DNA of 64,000 bases from Clostridiales bacterium (GCA_017513085.1 JAFWDK010000015.1:1-64000); one strand, 5' to 3'. Positions 28,448 to 37,485 are shown, counted from the stretch's first letter. The notes: a model not told the origin generated them from the sequence alone. Made by a program: numbers and translations.

Positions 28448-28502
28448 TGGTAAAATACCGACAAAGACGGACTGATCGCTTCAAATCCTTGATTTTCTCG
28501 GG

Positions 28503-28531
28503 TTGACGGTGTCTAAAGTCCGTAATAGAGT
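28503..28531 (+). promoter_or_regulatory. Candidate promoter of the 28.6-kb small membrane protein
   Basis: TTGACG (28503-28508), 17-nt spacer, TAGAGT (28526-28531), 34 bp before the start codon. Confidence 0.5.
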
Positions 28532-28565
28532 AATTCTTGTATGTAAAGAATGTTAGGAGACAGAG

Positions 28566-28937
28566 ATGGATATTTCTTTAGTGATTCGTACTATTCTTGC
28601 TTTCGGCGGCCTGATCGGTTGTGTAGTCCTTTTGTTTATCGGTTTTGGAAAAACGATCAAATTCTTAAAGAAGGAAGATCGCTCAACATCGGTACCGAAG
28701 GATATCCTGATCAAATCCACGCTGCTCATCATCGCAGCACTTGCTCTTATGATCGTAAGTTTTGTTGCCAGCAAGTACAACGATGTCACCGATGGAGTAT
28801 GTACTTTCTCAGAGTTAGTATTGTCCTATGTTGTCCATGTCGTGAAGAGCTACGGATGGATCGCCGCGATCCCTTTCCTTCTGAATCTGATGCGTCGGAC
28901 CAGCAGACCGAATTATAACGATACAGACAAGATGTAA
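28566..28937 (+). CDS. Small membrane protein of unknown function
   Basis: A 123-residue protein with three hydrophobic segments: residues 5-25 (VIRTILAFGGLIGCVVLLFI), about 50-68 (STLLIIAALALMIVSFVA) and about 84-105, the last less certain. Basic loops (KFLKKEDR and RRTSRPN) suggest a cytoplasmic middle loop and tail. No family recognised. TTAGGAGACAGAG precedes the ATG. It lies between the YesL-like gene and the uxu operon, but with its own promoter and with the uxu promoter beginning 60 bp after its stop. Confidence 0.65.
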   Translation: MDISLVIRTILAFGGLIGCVVLLFIGFGKTIKFLKKEDRSTSVPKDILIKSTLLIIAALALMIVSFVASKYNDVTDGVCTFSELVLSYVVHVVKSYGWIAAIPFLLNLMRRTSRPNYNDTDKM

Positions 28938-28998
28938 TTCTCCTGTTTTCAACATTTTTCAAGGGAAAAGAAAAGTTGAGACTGACAGGTCCCTCTGC

Positions 28999-29030
28999 TT
29001 GACATCATGCTAGTTCGCTAGTATACTAGT
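28999..29030 (+). promoter_or_regulatory. uxuA promoter with the -10 inside an operator
   Basis: TTGACA (28999-29004), exactly 17 nt, TATACT (29022-29027). The -10 lies inside GCTAG-TATA-CTAGT (29017-29030), the same dyad as at 25715. A further half-site, ATGCTAGTT (29007-29015), fills the spacer. A bound regulator would directly exclude RNA polymerase. The leader to uxuA is about 110 nt. Confidence 0.8.
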
Positions 29031-29144
29031 CACAGAACAGGGATTTTTTGCACTACTATGCAAGAAGGAAGGCTTGTCCAGAGAGTCGATGAAACTTTTC
29101 TGAATTTGCATACCTTGATCAATATGGGAATGAGGATATGAAAT

Positions 29145-30218
29145 ATGAAGATGGTTTTCCGCTGGTGGCCAAACGGCGATGATACAGTAACTTTGGCTCA
29201 GATCCGCCAGATCCCGGGAGTTTCGGGTGTCGCAACTATGCTTTCTAATGTTCCGGCCGGTGAGGTCTGGACACCGAAGATGATTCAGTCTGTCAAAAAT
29301 CAGGTCAACGATGCCGGTCTCGAGATGGAAGTCATCGAGAGCGTCAATATCCATGAGGACATCAAGAAAGGTCTTTCTACCAGAGATCACTATATCGAAA
29401 ACTATATTGAAACCATGAAGAACCTCCATGAAGCAGGCGTAAAATGCATCTGCTATAACTTCATGCCTGTCATGGACTGGTTTAGAAGCCAGCTCGACAA
29501 ACCTCTCCGCGATGGAAGCGGCGCCATGGCCTACGACCACAGTTATGCATCCAATCTGACGCTTCAGAACATCATCGATTCCATGATGAACGGTTCCAAC
29601 AAGATGACCCTTCCGGGCTGGGAACCGGAGCGTTTTCCGGCGATGGCCAAGGATATTGAGTTTTATCAGGGAGTCTCCCAAGAAGAATATTTCAAGAACA
29701 TTTCCTATTTCCTAAACGCAGTCATGCCGTATGCGGAAGAGTATGACATTGATTTCGGCGTACACCCGGATGATCCGCCGTGGCCGCTTTTTAACCTGCC
29801 TAAGGTCGTTTGCAGCGCGGAATCCATCCATAAATATCTGGATCTGAACCCAAGCAAGCGCAATGGTTTGACCCTTTGCACCGGAAGTCTTGGCGCCAAT
29901 TCGGATAATGATATACCGGCAATGGCAAAGGAATTCGCGTCTATGGGACGTGTGCCTTTTGTTCATCTTCGTAATGTTAAACACACCAGCGAGAAGGATT
30001 TCCACGAGAGTGCTCATCTGAGCAGCGATGGAGATCTGGATATGTATGCTATTGTCAAAGCTCTGCATGACAATGGTTTCGATGGTTATATCCGTCCTGA
30101 TCACGGTCGTCGTATCTGGGATGAGATGTGCCGTCCGGGCTATGGTCTTTATGACCGTGCTCTTGGAGCTATGTATATTCAGGGTCTTTGGGAAGCTGTC
30201 AGTAAAAACGCCAGATAA
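29145..30218 (+). CDS. uxuA: Mannonate dehydratase
   Basis: Dehydrates D-mannonate to 2-keto-3-deoxygluconate. It is a 357-residue TIM-barrel (xylose-isomerase-like) enzyme. Seen: MVFRWWPNGDDTVTLAQIRQ, CYNFMPVMDWFRSQL, FGVHPDDPPWP (metal ligands His/Asp), LTLCTGSLGAN, FVHLRNVKHT, FHESAHLSSDGDLDM and IRPDHGRRIWDE. GAGG lies nine bases before the ATG. First gene of uxuA-uxuB-gntR-fkbM. A tiny CCCC-TTTA-GGGG hairpin follows its stop codon. Confidence 0.97.
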   Translation: MKMVFRWWPNGDDTVTLAQIRQIPGVSGVATMLSNVPAGEVWTPKMIQSVKNQVNDAGLEMEVIESVNIHEDIKKGLSTRDHYIENYIETMKNLHEAGVKCICYNFMPVMDWFRSQLDKPLRDGSGAMAYDHSYASNLTLQNIIDSMMNGSNKMTLPGWEPERFPAMAKDIEFYQGVSQEEYFKNISYFLNAVMPYAEEYDIDFGVHPDDPPWPLFNLPKVVCSAESIHKYLDLNPSKRNGLTLCTGSLGANSDNDIPAMAKEFASMGRVPFVHLRNVKHTSEKDFHESAHLSSDGDLDMYAIVKALHDNGFDGYIRPDHGRRIWDEMCRPGYGLYDRALGAMYIQGLWEAVSKNAR

Positions 30219-30268
30219 CCCCTTTAGGGGCTTTTCAGCAGATTAATAGAATATAGAGGTGACCGACT

Positions 30269-31885
30269 ATGATTTCGATGAATCTTGATTCACTTATGGA
30301 CGAAACACTCTGGGCAGAAAGGAGTATCAAGATCCCGAAATTTTCGGTTGCGTCTGTGGCCTCCAAAACCGAGAGCACACCGACATGGCTTCATTTCGGT
30401 GCCGGAAACATTTTCCGCGGCTTTGTGGCACGTATCGCACAGGATCTCTTGAATCAAGGACTTACCGATACAGGCGTGATCGCAGCCGACACTTTCGATT
30501 ACGAGATCATCGACCGGATCTACAAGCCATACGACAATCTCACGCTGATGGTAGATCTTAAACCGAGCGGTGATGTCGGATATGAGATCATCGGCAGTAT
30601 CACAGAGGCCAGAAAGGCCGATCCTTCCCTTACTGAAGAAATGGCACGTCTCTCGCAGATCGTGACATCCCCTTCCCTTCAGCTCATCAGTTTTACCATT
30701 ACCGAAAAAGGCTATGCTCTGCGGAATATGAACGGAGATCTTTTGCCGGTCGTTGAAGCAGATATTGAAAACGGACCTTCTGAAGCACATCATGCAATGA
30801 GCATCGTGTGTGCACTCCTTTGGGACCGTTTCCAGAATGGCGCTGCCCCGATCGCACTGGCCAGCATGGATAATTGCAGCCACAATGGTGAGAAGCTCCG
30901 CAGTTCGATCCTGGAGATCGCTAAGGAATGGCGCATCCGTAAATTCGTGACTCCGGACTTCATCGACTATATTTCTGATGACTCACGTGTTGCTTTCCCT
31001 TGGAGCATGATCGATAAGATCACACCTCGTCCGGATGCCTCCGTACAGAAAATGATCGAAGAGATGGGGCTGTCCGATATGGCACCGATCACCACCTCAA
31101 AGGGTACTTTTATTGCACCTTTCGTAAATGCAGAAGTTCCGCAATATCTTGTCATGGAAGATACTTTCCCGAATGGTCGTCCGCCTTTTGAAAAAGCAGG
31201 CGTATATATGACAGACCGCGATACAGTCAATAAGTCCGAGCGCATGAAGGTGACCACCTGTTTGAACCCTCTTCATACGGCTCTGGCTGTTTATGGCTGT
31301 CTTCTCGGGTATACCCGTATCTCTGACGAGATGCAGAACCCACTTCTCGTTTCACTTATCAAGAATATCGGTTACCGGGAAGGTCTGCCTGTTGTTACGG
31401 ATCCGAAGATCCTGGACCCGAAAGAGTTTATCCGCGAAGTCATCGAGGAGCGTTTCCCGAATCCGTATATTCCGGACGCACCGCAGCGTATTGCTACTGA
31501 TACGAGTCTTAAAGTTCCGATCCGTTTTGGTGAGACCATCAAGTCTTATATTTCCGATCCGAATCTGAACGTAACATCTTTGACCTACATTCCGCTTGCG
31601 ATTGCAGGTTGGTTCCGTTATCTTCTTGGCGTGGATGATAATGGAAATGAGATGCCGATCAGTTCTGACCCGCTTCTTGCTTCTTTGCAGGAGCAACTTG
31701 CCAATGTTCACTTCGGTGATCCGGATAGCTGCGACGGGCAACTGGACGGTCTTCTCTCGAATACTTCGCTGTTCGCTGCTGATCTGGTAGCCTGTGGACT
31801 TTCACCGAAGATCGAAAATATGCTTTCCGAAATGCTGTCTGGTCCTGGAGCCGTGAAAATGACTCTGAAAAAATATGTCGGTTAA
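30269..31885 (+). CDS. uxuB: Fructuronate reductase (mannitol dehydrogenase family)
   Basis: Reduces D-fructuronate to D-mannonate with NADH. It is a 538-residue polyol-dehydrogenase-family protein. The N-terminal Rossmann part has WLHFGAGNIFRGFVARI; the middle has SLQLISFTITEKGYAL and SMDNCSHNGEKL. The catalytic helix region contains VTTCLNPLHTALAVYGCLL. A GGTG ribosome site lies seven bases before the ATG. It sits 50 bp after uxuA in the same operon and completes glucuronate > fructuronate > mannonate > KDG with UxaC and UxuA. Confidence 0.94.
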   Translation: MISMNLDSLMDETLWAERSIKIPKFSVASVASKTESTPTWLHFGAGNIFRGFVARIAQDLLNQGLTDTGVIAADTFDYEIIDRIYKPYDNLTLMVDLKPSGDVGYEIIGSITEARKADPSLTEEMARLSQIVTSPSLQLISFTITEKGYALRNMNGDLLPVVEADIENGPSEAHHAMSIVCALLWDRFQNGAAPIALASMDNCSHNGEKLRSSILEIAKEWRIRKFVTPDFIDYISDDSRVAFPWSMIDKITPRPDASVQKMIEEMGLSDMAPITTSKGTFIAPFVNAEVPQYLVMEDTFPNGRPPFEKAGVYMTDRDTVNKSERMKVTTCLNPLHTALAVYGCLLGYTRISDEMQNPLLVSLIKNIGYREGLPVVTDPKILDPKEFIREVIEERFPNPYIPDAPQRIATDTSLKVPIRFGETIKSYISDPNLNVTSLTYIPLAIAGWFRYLLGVDDNGNEMPISSDPLLASLQEQLANVHFGDPDSCDGQLDGLLSNTSLFAADLVACGLSPKIENMLSEMLSGPGAVKMTLKKYVG

Positions 31886-32045
31886 AGAAAACAGAAACTG
31901 TTTTTATTCGTGCATTTCCTGCGTCGGCACTTGTATGGAAGTTAAAAATCATGTATATTTAGTGTGTTTTTGAATCGGACATATATCCGAAAAAGCAAAA
32001 GATTTCGGGATAACCGAGAGAATCGAGAGCAAAGGAGCCATTCTT

Positions 32046-32729
32046 ATGATCATTACACCGAAGAATCCTAATGAGACTAACAGAGAATATGCTTTTCGTG
32101 TGATCAGCGACAATATCATCAGTCTGGATATCGTACCCGGCAGCATGATCGGCGAACAAGAAGTCGCCTCTGAACTTGGACTCTCCCGTACTCCTGTACA
32201 CGAAGCGCTTCTGGAGCTTTCGAAATCAAAGATCGTCGATATCCTGCCGCAGAAAGGCTGTCTCGTCTCCATGATCGATCCGGACCTTATCCGCGAAGCT
32301 CGTTTTCTCCGTATTACTGTAGAAACAGCGCTTGTCGAAGACTCTTGCGAACTTGCCAAGGAGACAGATCTTCAGGATCTTGAAGAAAACCTTCAACTTC
32401 AGGAATTTTACCTCCAGAAGGATCCTCTTAAGCTTCTGACTCTCGATAACGATTTCCATAAGATCATCTACCGCATCTGCAACAAGATGCAGTGCCACTA
32501 TATGGTCAGCCTTATGAGCATGCATTTTGACCGTGTCCGTAGCCTGAGCCTCCATTCTGTCAAAGATCTCAAGATCGTCTCGGATCACCGTGCGATCTTT
32601 GAGGCCATCAAGAAGAAGGACCCGGCTGCTGCCCGTGCTGCTTTCCAGAAGCATATGGCCCGTTTCGAGCTTGACTGGAATATCATCAGCAGCGAGTACA
32701 AGCAGTACATCTCTGACAGCAACAAGTAA
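32046..32729 (+). CDS. GntR-family transcriptional regulator, FCD type (likely uronate regulator)
   Basis: A 227-residue DNA-binding protein. The N-terminal winged helix (about 12-80) includes IGEQEVASELGLSRTPVHEAL as recognition helix and ILPQKGCLVSMI as wing. The C-terminal FCD effector domain (about 90-215) has the metal-site pattern of this group (ETALVEDSCELA, LDNDFHKIIYRIC and SDHRAIFEAIKKKDPAAA). FCD regulators include ExuR/UxuR, which sense uronates or their products. Encoded in the uxu operon, it is the best candidate to bind the ACTAG-N4-CTAGT sites; that pairing is inferred. The 160-bp gap before it holds an AAAGGAG site eight bases before the ATG but no clear promoter. Confidence 0.92.
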   Translation: MIITPKNPNETNREYAFRVISDNIISLDIVPGSMIGEQEVASELGLSRTPVHEALLELSKSKIVDILPQKGCLVSMIDPDLIREARFLRITVETALVEDSCELAKETDLQDLEENLQLQEFYLQKDPLKLLTLDNDFHKIIYRICNKMQCHYMVSLMSMHFDRVRSLSLHSVKDLKIVSDHRAIFEAIKKKDPAAARAAFQKHMARFELDWNIISSEYKQYISDSNK

Positions 32730-32736
32730 ATCTGCC

Positions 32737-33813
32737 ATGAATACGACATCTTCGGATCTATGGACTTATCTGACGACCGCCCAAAAGCCGGTCGTTCTTT
32801 ATGGTACGGGAAACGGTGCGGATAAGATCCTTGATCAGTTAATACTACGCAATATTCCCGTCTCAGGTGTCTTTGCGAGCTCCGGCTTTGTCAGGAACCG
32901 TTTTTTCCGCGGTTTCCCGGTAGAGAGCTATGAAACCCTTCACGATCGTCTGGGTGACATGATCGTGCTGATCTGCTTCGGTACATCCCGAAGTGAAGTT
33001 CTGGAGAATATCGACCGCATCGCCCGGGAATGCGAAACGTATGCCCCGGATGTTCCGGTATACGGGCAAGTGCTTTTTGATCAGGCATATCATGGATCAC
33101 ATAAAAGGTCCTTCGAAAAGGTGCGCGATATGCTATCGGACGACATTTCACGGGCTACGTTCGATGCAACGATTCAATATAAGCTTTCCGGTGACTATAA
33201 GCTGCTTCGTCCCGTCGAACGGCCGCTTTCCGACGCCGCGGAGTTGTTTGCGATCCCGGATCCGTCCACTTTTCTTGATCTGGGTGCGTACAACGGGGAC
33301 ACAGTGCTTCTTTATACTTCCCTCTTTCCGCAGATACATAACATCATCGCGGTTGAACCGGACAGCAGAAATTTCAGAAAACTGCAGGAAAATACCAGGT
33401 CCTTTTTCGAGGATACGGTACAATACACGATTTCTTACCTGCGCGCCCTGGTGTCGGACCACGACGGGATCACTACGATCGACCGGAATAAGGGGCGCGG
33501 CGTCCATGAGACCTCGGGTTCCCATAATACCGAAGATCTTACAGCCGCCACGATCGTAACGATGTTACAAGGGCAGAAACCGGACCTTATCAAACTGGAT
33601 GTGGAAGGAAATGAGCTTTTGGCCCTTGAAGGAGGTCGTGATGTAATCGCCCGTTCCCGTCCGTCTCTCATCGTATCCTGTTACCATAAGAGCGAGGACC
33701 TTCTTACCCTCCCTCTTTTTCTCAAAGAACTGGTTCCGGAGTATAAAGTTTACATGCGTCACCATCCGCATCTTTTGTGCTGGGATACGGAGTATTATTT
33801 CACGATCGGATAA
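32737..33813 (+). CDS. FkbM-family SAM-dependent methyltransferase with N-terminal Rossmann-like domain
   Basis: A 358-residue protein. The N-terminal part (about 10-115) has a nucleotide-binding-like turn VVLYGTGNGADKIL. The methyltransferase part starts at FLDLGAYNGDTVLLY (SAM-binding) with VEPDSRNFRKLQEN, and ends in the FkbM block PDLIKLDVEGNELLALEGG. The longer open frame (to 32590) overlaps gntR; the ATG at 32737, seven bases after the gntR stop, gives the homologous N-terminus, although its ribosome site is weak. FkbM enzymes methylate sugar hydroxyls or natural products; the substrate here is unknown. Co-transcribed with uxu genes, so a methylated uronate link is tempting but unproven. 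Confidence 0.85.
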   Translation: MNTTSSDLWTYLTTAQKPVVLYGTGNGADKILDQLILRNIPVSGVFASSGFVRNRFFRGFPVESYETLHDRLGDMIVLICFGTSRSEVLENIDRIARECETYAPDVPVYGQVLFDQAYHGSHKRSFEKVRDMLSDDISRATFDATIQYKLSGDYKLLRPVERPLSDAAELFAIPDPSTFLDLGAYNGDTVLLYTSLFPQIHNIIAVEPDSRNFRKLQENTRSFFEDTVQYTISYLRALVSDHDGITTIDRNKGRGVHETSGSHNTEDLTAATIVTMLQGQKPDLIKLDVEGNELLALEGGRDVIARSRPSLIVSCYHKSEDLLTLPLFLKELVPEYKVYMRHHPHLLCWDTEYYFTIG

Positions 33814-33957
33814 CGTGCATCCGCCTATCGGACAGACTTCTCGTTTTTTCATACTATTCTGCAACTTCTTCTCTATTCAAATATCAAATACCCGTGATAG
33901 AATGGTAATGGTTGGAAAAGGTGTTGCCTTGGCTTCACTCAAAAAGGAGATACATAT

Positions 33958-35214
33958 ATGGCTAAGAATTGTCCCGGCTGCGGAGCTCCTATGGAGTATG
34001 ATCCCGGTTTTGATTCACTTGTCTGCCAGTCATGTGGAAATATCATCGATCCGAAATCGTTGCCGGATGCTGACGATTTCTATTTAAATTACGGTTCAGA
34101 GGAACCTGTCGACTTGAAAGACATGGTCGATGAAGATAGTTGGTCCGGTGAGATGTATGATTGTCATATATATACCTGTAGTCAGTGTGGCGGTGAAGTC
34201 ATCGTTTCCGGAACAGAAGTGTCGACCCGATGCATCTACTGCGGTTCCACCGCCGTGGTTTTTAACCGCATTGCCCGGGAACACCGCCCGGATTATATCG
34301 TTCCTTTCAAGATAACTAAAGAAGAGGCACTGGAAAATGTTCGGGAGAAGCTCCTCTCCGGTTTTTTTGTGCCACGCTTTTTCAAGAAGGCGGAACCTTC
34401 CGTTGTCCGCGGAATCTATATCCCCTACTTTCTTTACGAAGGATCGTATCAGGACACACAACGTTTTTTGGCTGGAGAGACGCCATATATTTACGATTGC
34501 GAATGTGAATTCGAGGATCTCCCGGTTGAAGCATGTAAGGCGCTTGCCGACAGGACAAGCGCTATGCTTGAGCCTTACTACCTCAACGAAAAAGTTGAAT
34601 TTGATACATCGTATCTGATGGGTTTCTACTCCAATGTACAGGATCTGGAACCTCGCGTCGCAGCAGGTGGTGCGAATATAAAAGCAAGAGCTTTCTTTGA
34701 CCGGGAAGTCATGAATCAGCTCCCGAAATCATATTTCCGCAAAATGAGGCGTGTAACATCCGTTCCGAAGTCGAAGCTTTCCCGTTCTTCCTATGCACTT
34801 CTTCCCGCCTGGTTCATCACCATTAATCGTGAGAACACACCCTATACTTTCCTGGTAAACGGACAGACCGGAAAAGTTGTCGGGACTGTTCCGTGGAACC
34901 GTTTTCTTATTGGCGCAATGATTGCTTTGTCCTTTATTGTGCTTACGCTTCTTTCTACTGTGATTTTTTTCAAATCCGGTCTGGTAGCTGACGTTTTCGG
35001 CTTAAACGAAGAATTCTCATATCGTGCGGGACATAAGCTTTCTTCTTCCGTCGACAGTGCTCAGATCTATGCTTCTATTGGTATTCTGGGAGGTGCGCTC
35101 GGTATCCTGAGTGTAGGATTTGCAAAATTCAAGAAAGTCCTGGACAACCTGAATCTGTCCCGTTCGATCGTTACATTTATCTTCTCCAAGAAGAGACAGG
35201 GGGATGCAAAATGA
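33958..35214 (+). CDS. Zinc-ribbon (TFIIB-type) membrane protein
   Basis: A 418-residue protein with two zinc ribbons at the N-terminus (CPGCG...CQSCG, residues 5-25; CSQCG...CIYCG, about 73-99). A conserved-looking middle domain follows (RPDYIVPFKITKEEALENV, SVVRGIYIPYFLYEG, SYALLPAWFITINREN, YTFLVNGQTGKVVG). Two C-terminal membrane helices (about 320-345 and 370-390) end in a basic tail. The RPDYIVPF/KVVG layout matches a widespread Firmicutes family annotated only as TFIIB-type zinc ribbon protein; its function is unknown. GGAGA precedes the ATG. Its stop overlaps the start of a 56-codon gene. Confidence 0.85.
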   Translation: MAKNCPGCGAPMEYDPGFDSLVCQSCGNIIDPKSLPDADDFYLNYGSEEPVDLKDMVDEDSWSGEMYDCHIYTCSQCGGEVIVSGTEVSTRCIYCGSTAVVFNRIAREHRPDYIVPFKITKEEALENVREKLLSGFFVPRFFKKAEPSVVRGIYIPYFLYEGSYQDTQRFLAGETPYIYDCECEFEDLPVEACKALADRTSAMLEPYYLNEKVEFDTSYLMGFYSNVQDLEPRVAAGGANIKARAFFDREVMNQLPKSYFRKMRRVTSVPKSKLSRSSYALLPAWFITINRENTPYTFLVNGQTGKVVGTVPWNRFLIGAMIALSFIVLTLLSTVIFFKSGLVADVFGLNEEFSYRAGHKLSSSVDSAQIYASIGILGGALGILSVGFAKFKKVLDNLNLSRSIVTFIFSKKRQGDAK

Positions 35215-35381
35215 TCATTATTATCATGCTTTTTATTGCCTCGATCATCGCCGCGCTGGGACTGAGTTTTCTCTTTGTCAGTGTCCTTCTGGAGCGCTCG
35301 AACAGTTATGGAAGCAATATAGAATCGACGCCTTCCATGAAAAGGTTTACCGTAAAAGATGTAAATCAGCAGAAGCTCTGA
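35211..35381 (+). CDS. 56-residue single-pass membrane protein, coupled to the zinc-ribbon gene
   Basis: Starts at the ATG of the ATGA overlap with the zinc-ribbon gene and has a GGGGG run seven bases upstream as ribosome site. The product begins MIIIIMLFIASIIAALGLSF, a hydrophobic helix through about residue 26, followed by a short polar tail (ERSNSYGSNIEST...VNQQKL). The overlap and ribosome site argue that it is real; probably a small partner of the zinc-ribbon protein in the membrane. Confidence 0.6.
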   Translation: MIIIIMLFIASIIAALGLSFLFVSVLLERSNSYGSNIESTPSMKRFTVKDVNQQKL

Positions 35382-35396
35382 TCATTGTGCCTTTCC

Positions 35397-36722
35397 CTAC
35401 AGGATCTTCCGTGCGCCATAAGGCCGGATACGTAGGATATGACAGGTTCCTTTTCCGAAAACGCCTTCCAGTGTGAAGACGTATTCCGTGATCTTTTCTT
35501 TTGGAACAAAGGCCTGTATCGTGCCTGCAAAACCTCCTCCATGGACCCGGCATGCGCCCTTTGTCCCTAAGATCCTGCGGCTTAGCATAAGAGCCAAAGG
35601 GATCTCCTGATCCTGTGGTCTCTCTGCACAGAAGAGATTCTGAAGAAGATCAGCAGAGGATTCTCCCGACTCATTGACCAATTCCAGAAATCTCTGAAAA
35701 TCTTCTTTGTCGAGCGCCTGCGCCTCTTGGCCGACACGATCATCGTCTGCGAAAAAATGTGCACTGCGTAAGATCGCCCGATCACTGATCTGCGGATCTT
35801 TTTTCAATTTGCTGATCCGTGCCCAAAACTCTTTCTCATCTACTTCCCGAAGATATTCTTTGTCAAAGAATCGGGCCACGCTCCGCATCTCATGCGGAAT
35901 GGCCGAATACTCGTTGGAAAGACCGGCATGGCTGCCTTGGGTGTCCGTTATGACAAGTGAAAAACCGAGCTTATCCAGATCACATTGATGAGTATCTATC
36001 TTTGGCATAGCGGGATCTTTAAAGTCGATTTCCACAAATCCTCCGACTGACGAAACCATCTGGTCCATCAATCCGCACGCTTTGCCGAAATACTCATTTT
36101 CCGCGATCTGTCCATACTTTGCGACCTCGATCGCTCCTGCCTTTTCTTCATTATCGGTGCTGTCGATGATCTTCCCGATCAGCATTTCGAAAGCCGCCGA
36201 AGAGGAAAGACCACTGCCGGGAAGTACGGTCGAAGTAACGTATGCATCAAATCCTCTGACGCATACGCCTCTTTTAATAAATTGCGCTACCATGCCCCGA
36301 ACCAGGGAAGCTGTTGTTTCTTTTTCTTCGCTATGCGGCAAATAGTCTGTCACATCCACTTCCAAAAGCGGATATCCTTCAGACAGGATACGGATCCGAT
36401 TACTTCCGTTTGGCGATACTACTGCAATGGCATCCAGATCCACAGCAGCCGCCAGGACTCTGCCCCGCTGGTGATCTGTGTGATTTCCGCAGATCTCCGT
36501 CCGTCCCGGAGCCGAGAAGATAGAGATATCCCGCATATCCTCAACCGCAGTATCCGACACAAGTTCTTTTGGATCAGGAAATGCAACCGTGAATGCCTCT
36601 ACAGCATGTGCATATCTTTCTTTCTGCGCTTCGACTTTTTCCGGAAGATTTCCGTAAAGCTCGGAAAACAATTCATTTATCTCATCTGATCGAATCTTAG
36701 TGAGAACTTCTTGGATCGTCAT
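35397..36722 (-). CDS. galK: Galactokinase
   Basis: Phosphorylates D-galactose to galactose-1-phosphate. It is a 441-residue GHMP kinase, longer than typical by an N-terminal helical extension of about 60 residues. The substrate signature is the variant GRTEICGNHTDHQRG, followed by the ATP loop LPGSGLSSSAAFEMLIG and the C-terminal CRVHGGGFAGTIQAFVP. GGAGAGACCC precedes the ATG. It is 22 bp downstream of a metallophosphatase gene on the same strand. No galT or galE is present in the window. The variant GNHTDHQ against the usual GEHTDYN leaves open another sugar. Confidence 0.88.
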   Translation of the reverse strand: MTIQEVLTKIRSDEINELFSELYGNLPEKVEAQKERYAHAVEAFTVAFPDPKELVSDTAVEDMRDISIFSAPGRTEICGNHTDHQRGRVLAAAVDLDAIAVVSPNGSNRIRILSEGYPLLEVDVTDYLPHSEEKETTASLVRGMVAQFIKRGVCVRGFDAYVTSTVLPGSGLSSSAAFEMLIGKIIDSTDNEEKAGAIEVAKYGQIAENEYFGKACGLMDQMVSSVGGFVEIDFKDPAMPKIDTHQCDLDKLGFSLVITDTQGSHAGLSNEYSAIPHEMRSVARFFDKEYLREVDEKEFWARISKLKKDPQISDRAILRSAHFFADDDRVGQEAQALDKEDFQRFLELVNESGESSADLLQNLFCAERPQDQEIPLALMLSRRILGTKGACRVHGGGFAGTIQAFVPKEKITEYVFTLEGVFGKGTCHILRIRPYGARKIL

Positions 36723-36744
36723 GGGTCTCTCCTTCTTCTGGATC

Positions 36745-37485
36745 TTATCTTGAGTACACGCCGGTTAGAACTTCATTCGCAAAAGAATCCGCAAGAGGAA
36801 GTCCTTCTGTGGAAAGTGCGATCTCCGCTTCTTTCTTGTTGTCGTAGGGAACCGACAGGATCGTAAAAGAGATCGGACTGATCTCTTGCGAATCCAGATC
36901 TCCCTCCACCAGAAGAGCATGGGCACGCGGCACGCCGATGCTGTTTCCGATACTTCCCGTGTTAACGGCATATCCGTCATGGAGAGAACGCACATACGGA
37001 CGATGGCTGTCTGCGCAGATGTAACTGTCGTACTTCATTTGCTTGTCACTTCGATAGAAACCTTGTTTCATAGTTTCGTCAGGATCATATCCCTGATAGA
37101 GCTGATCGACCGGTCGCCCGTGAAAAAGCCGGATACGTAAACCACTGATCAGGATCTCTGCTTCAAGAGGAAGAGAGTGTAACCAATTGAGTCTTTCTTC
37201 GCCAAGCTGGTCTGCGAAAAACAGATTATCTTTCGCATATGGATTCTGGTCCGGGTTATTTCTATCTTTATGGCAATCATAGATCCACTCATCCCAGTTT
37301 CCTTTCAAAAAATGATCACAATGTTCCCGCACCCAATCACAGGTTTCCACGTTGGAAGGTCCTTTTCCCACGGCATCACCTAAAAACCAGATCTGATCCG
37401 GTCCGATCTTCTTCAGACAGGCCTCCATCGCCTGTGTGGCAGTATAGTTACCATGCAGGTCTCCCAAGAAAACGATGCGACTCAT
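36745..37485 (-). CDS. Calcineurin-like metallophosphoesterase
   Basis: A 246-residue two-metal phosphoesterase: IVFLGDLHGNYTA (D-x-H), IWFLGDAVGKGP (GD), LKGNWDEW (GN), and C-terminal IRLFHGRP and CADSHRPYVRSLHDGYAVNTGSIGNS (H, GxxH-type). This architecture is shared by YfcE-like and YmdB/protein-phosphatase-like proteins; the substrate is not evident. Probably co-transcribed with galK. GGAGGAACATGT precedes the ATG. Confidence 0.85.
   Translation of the reverse strand: MSRIVFLGDLHGNYTATQAMEACLKKIGPDQIWFLGDAVGKGPSNVETCDWVREHCDHFLKGNWDEWIYDCHKDRNNPDQNPYAKDNLFFADQLGEERLNWLHSLPLEAEILISGLRIRLFHGRPVDQLYQGYDPDETMKQGFYRSDKQMKYDSYICADSHRPYVRSLHDGYAVNTGSIGNSIGVPRAHALLVEGDLDSQEISPISFTILSVPYDNKKEAEIALSTEGLPLADSFANEVLTGVYSR

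Noticed and set aside
30219..30236. CCCC-TTTA-GGGG hairpin between uxuA and uxuB as a terminator
   Set aside because: A 4-bp stem with only four T is too weak, and uxuB clearly continues the operon.
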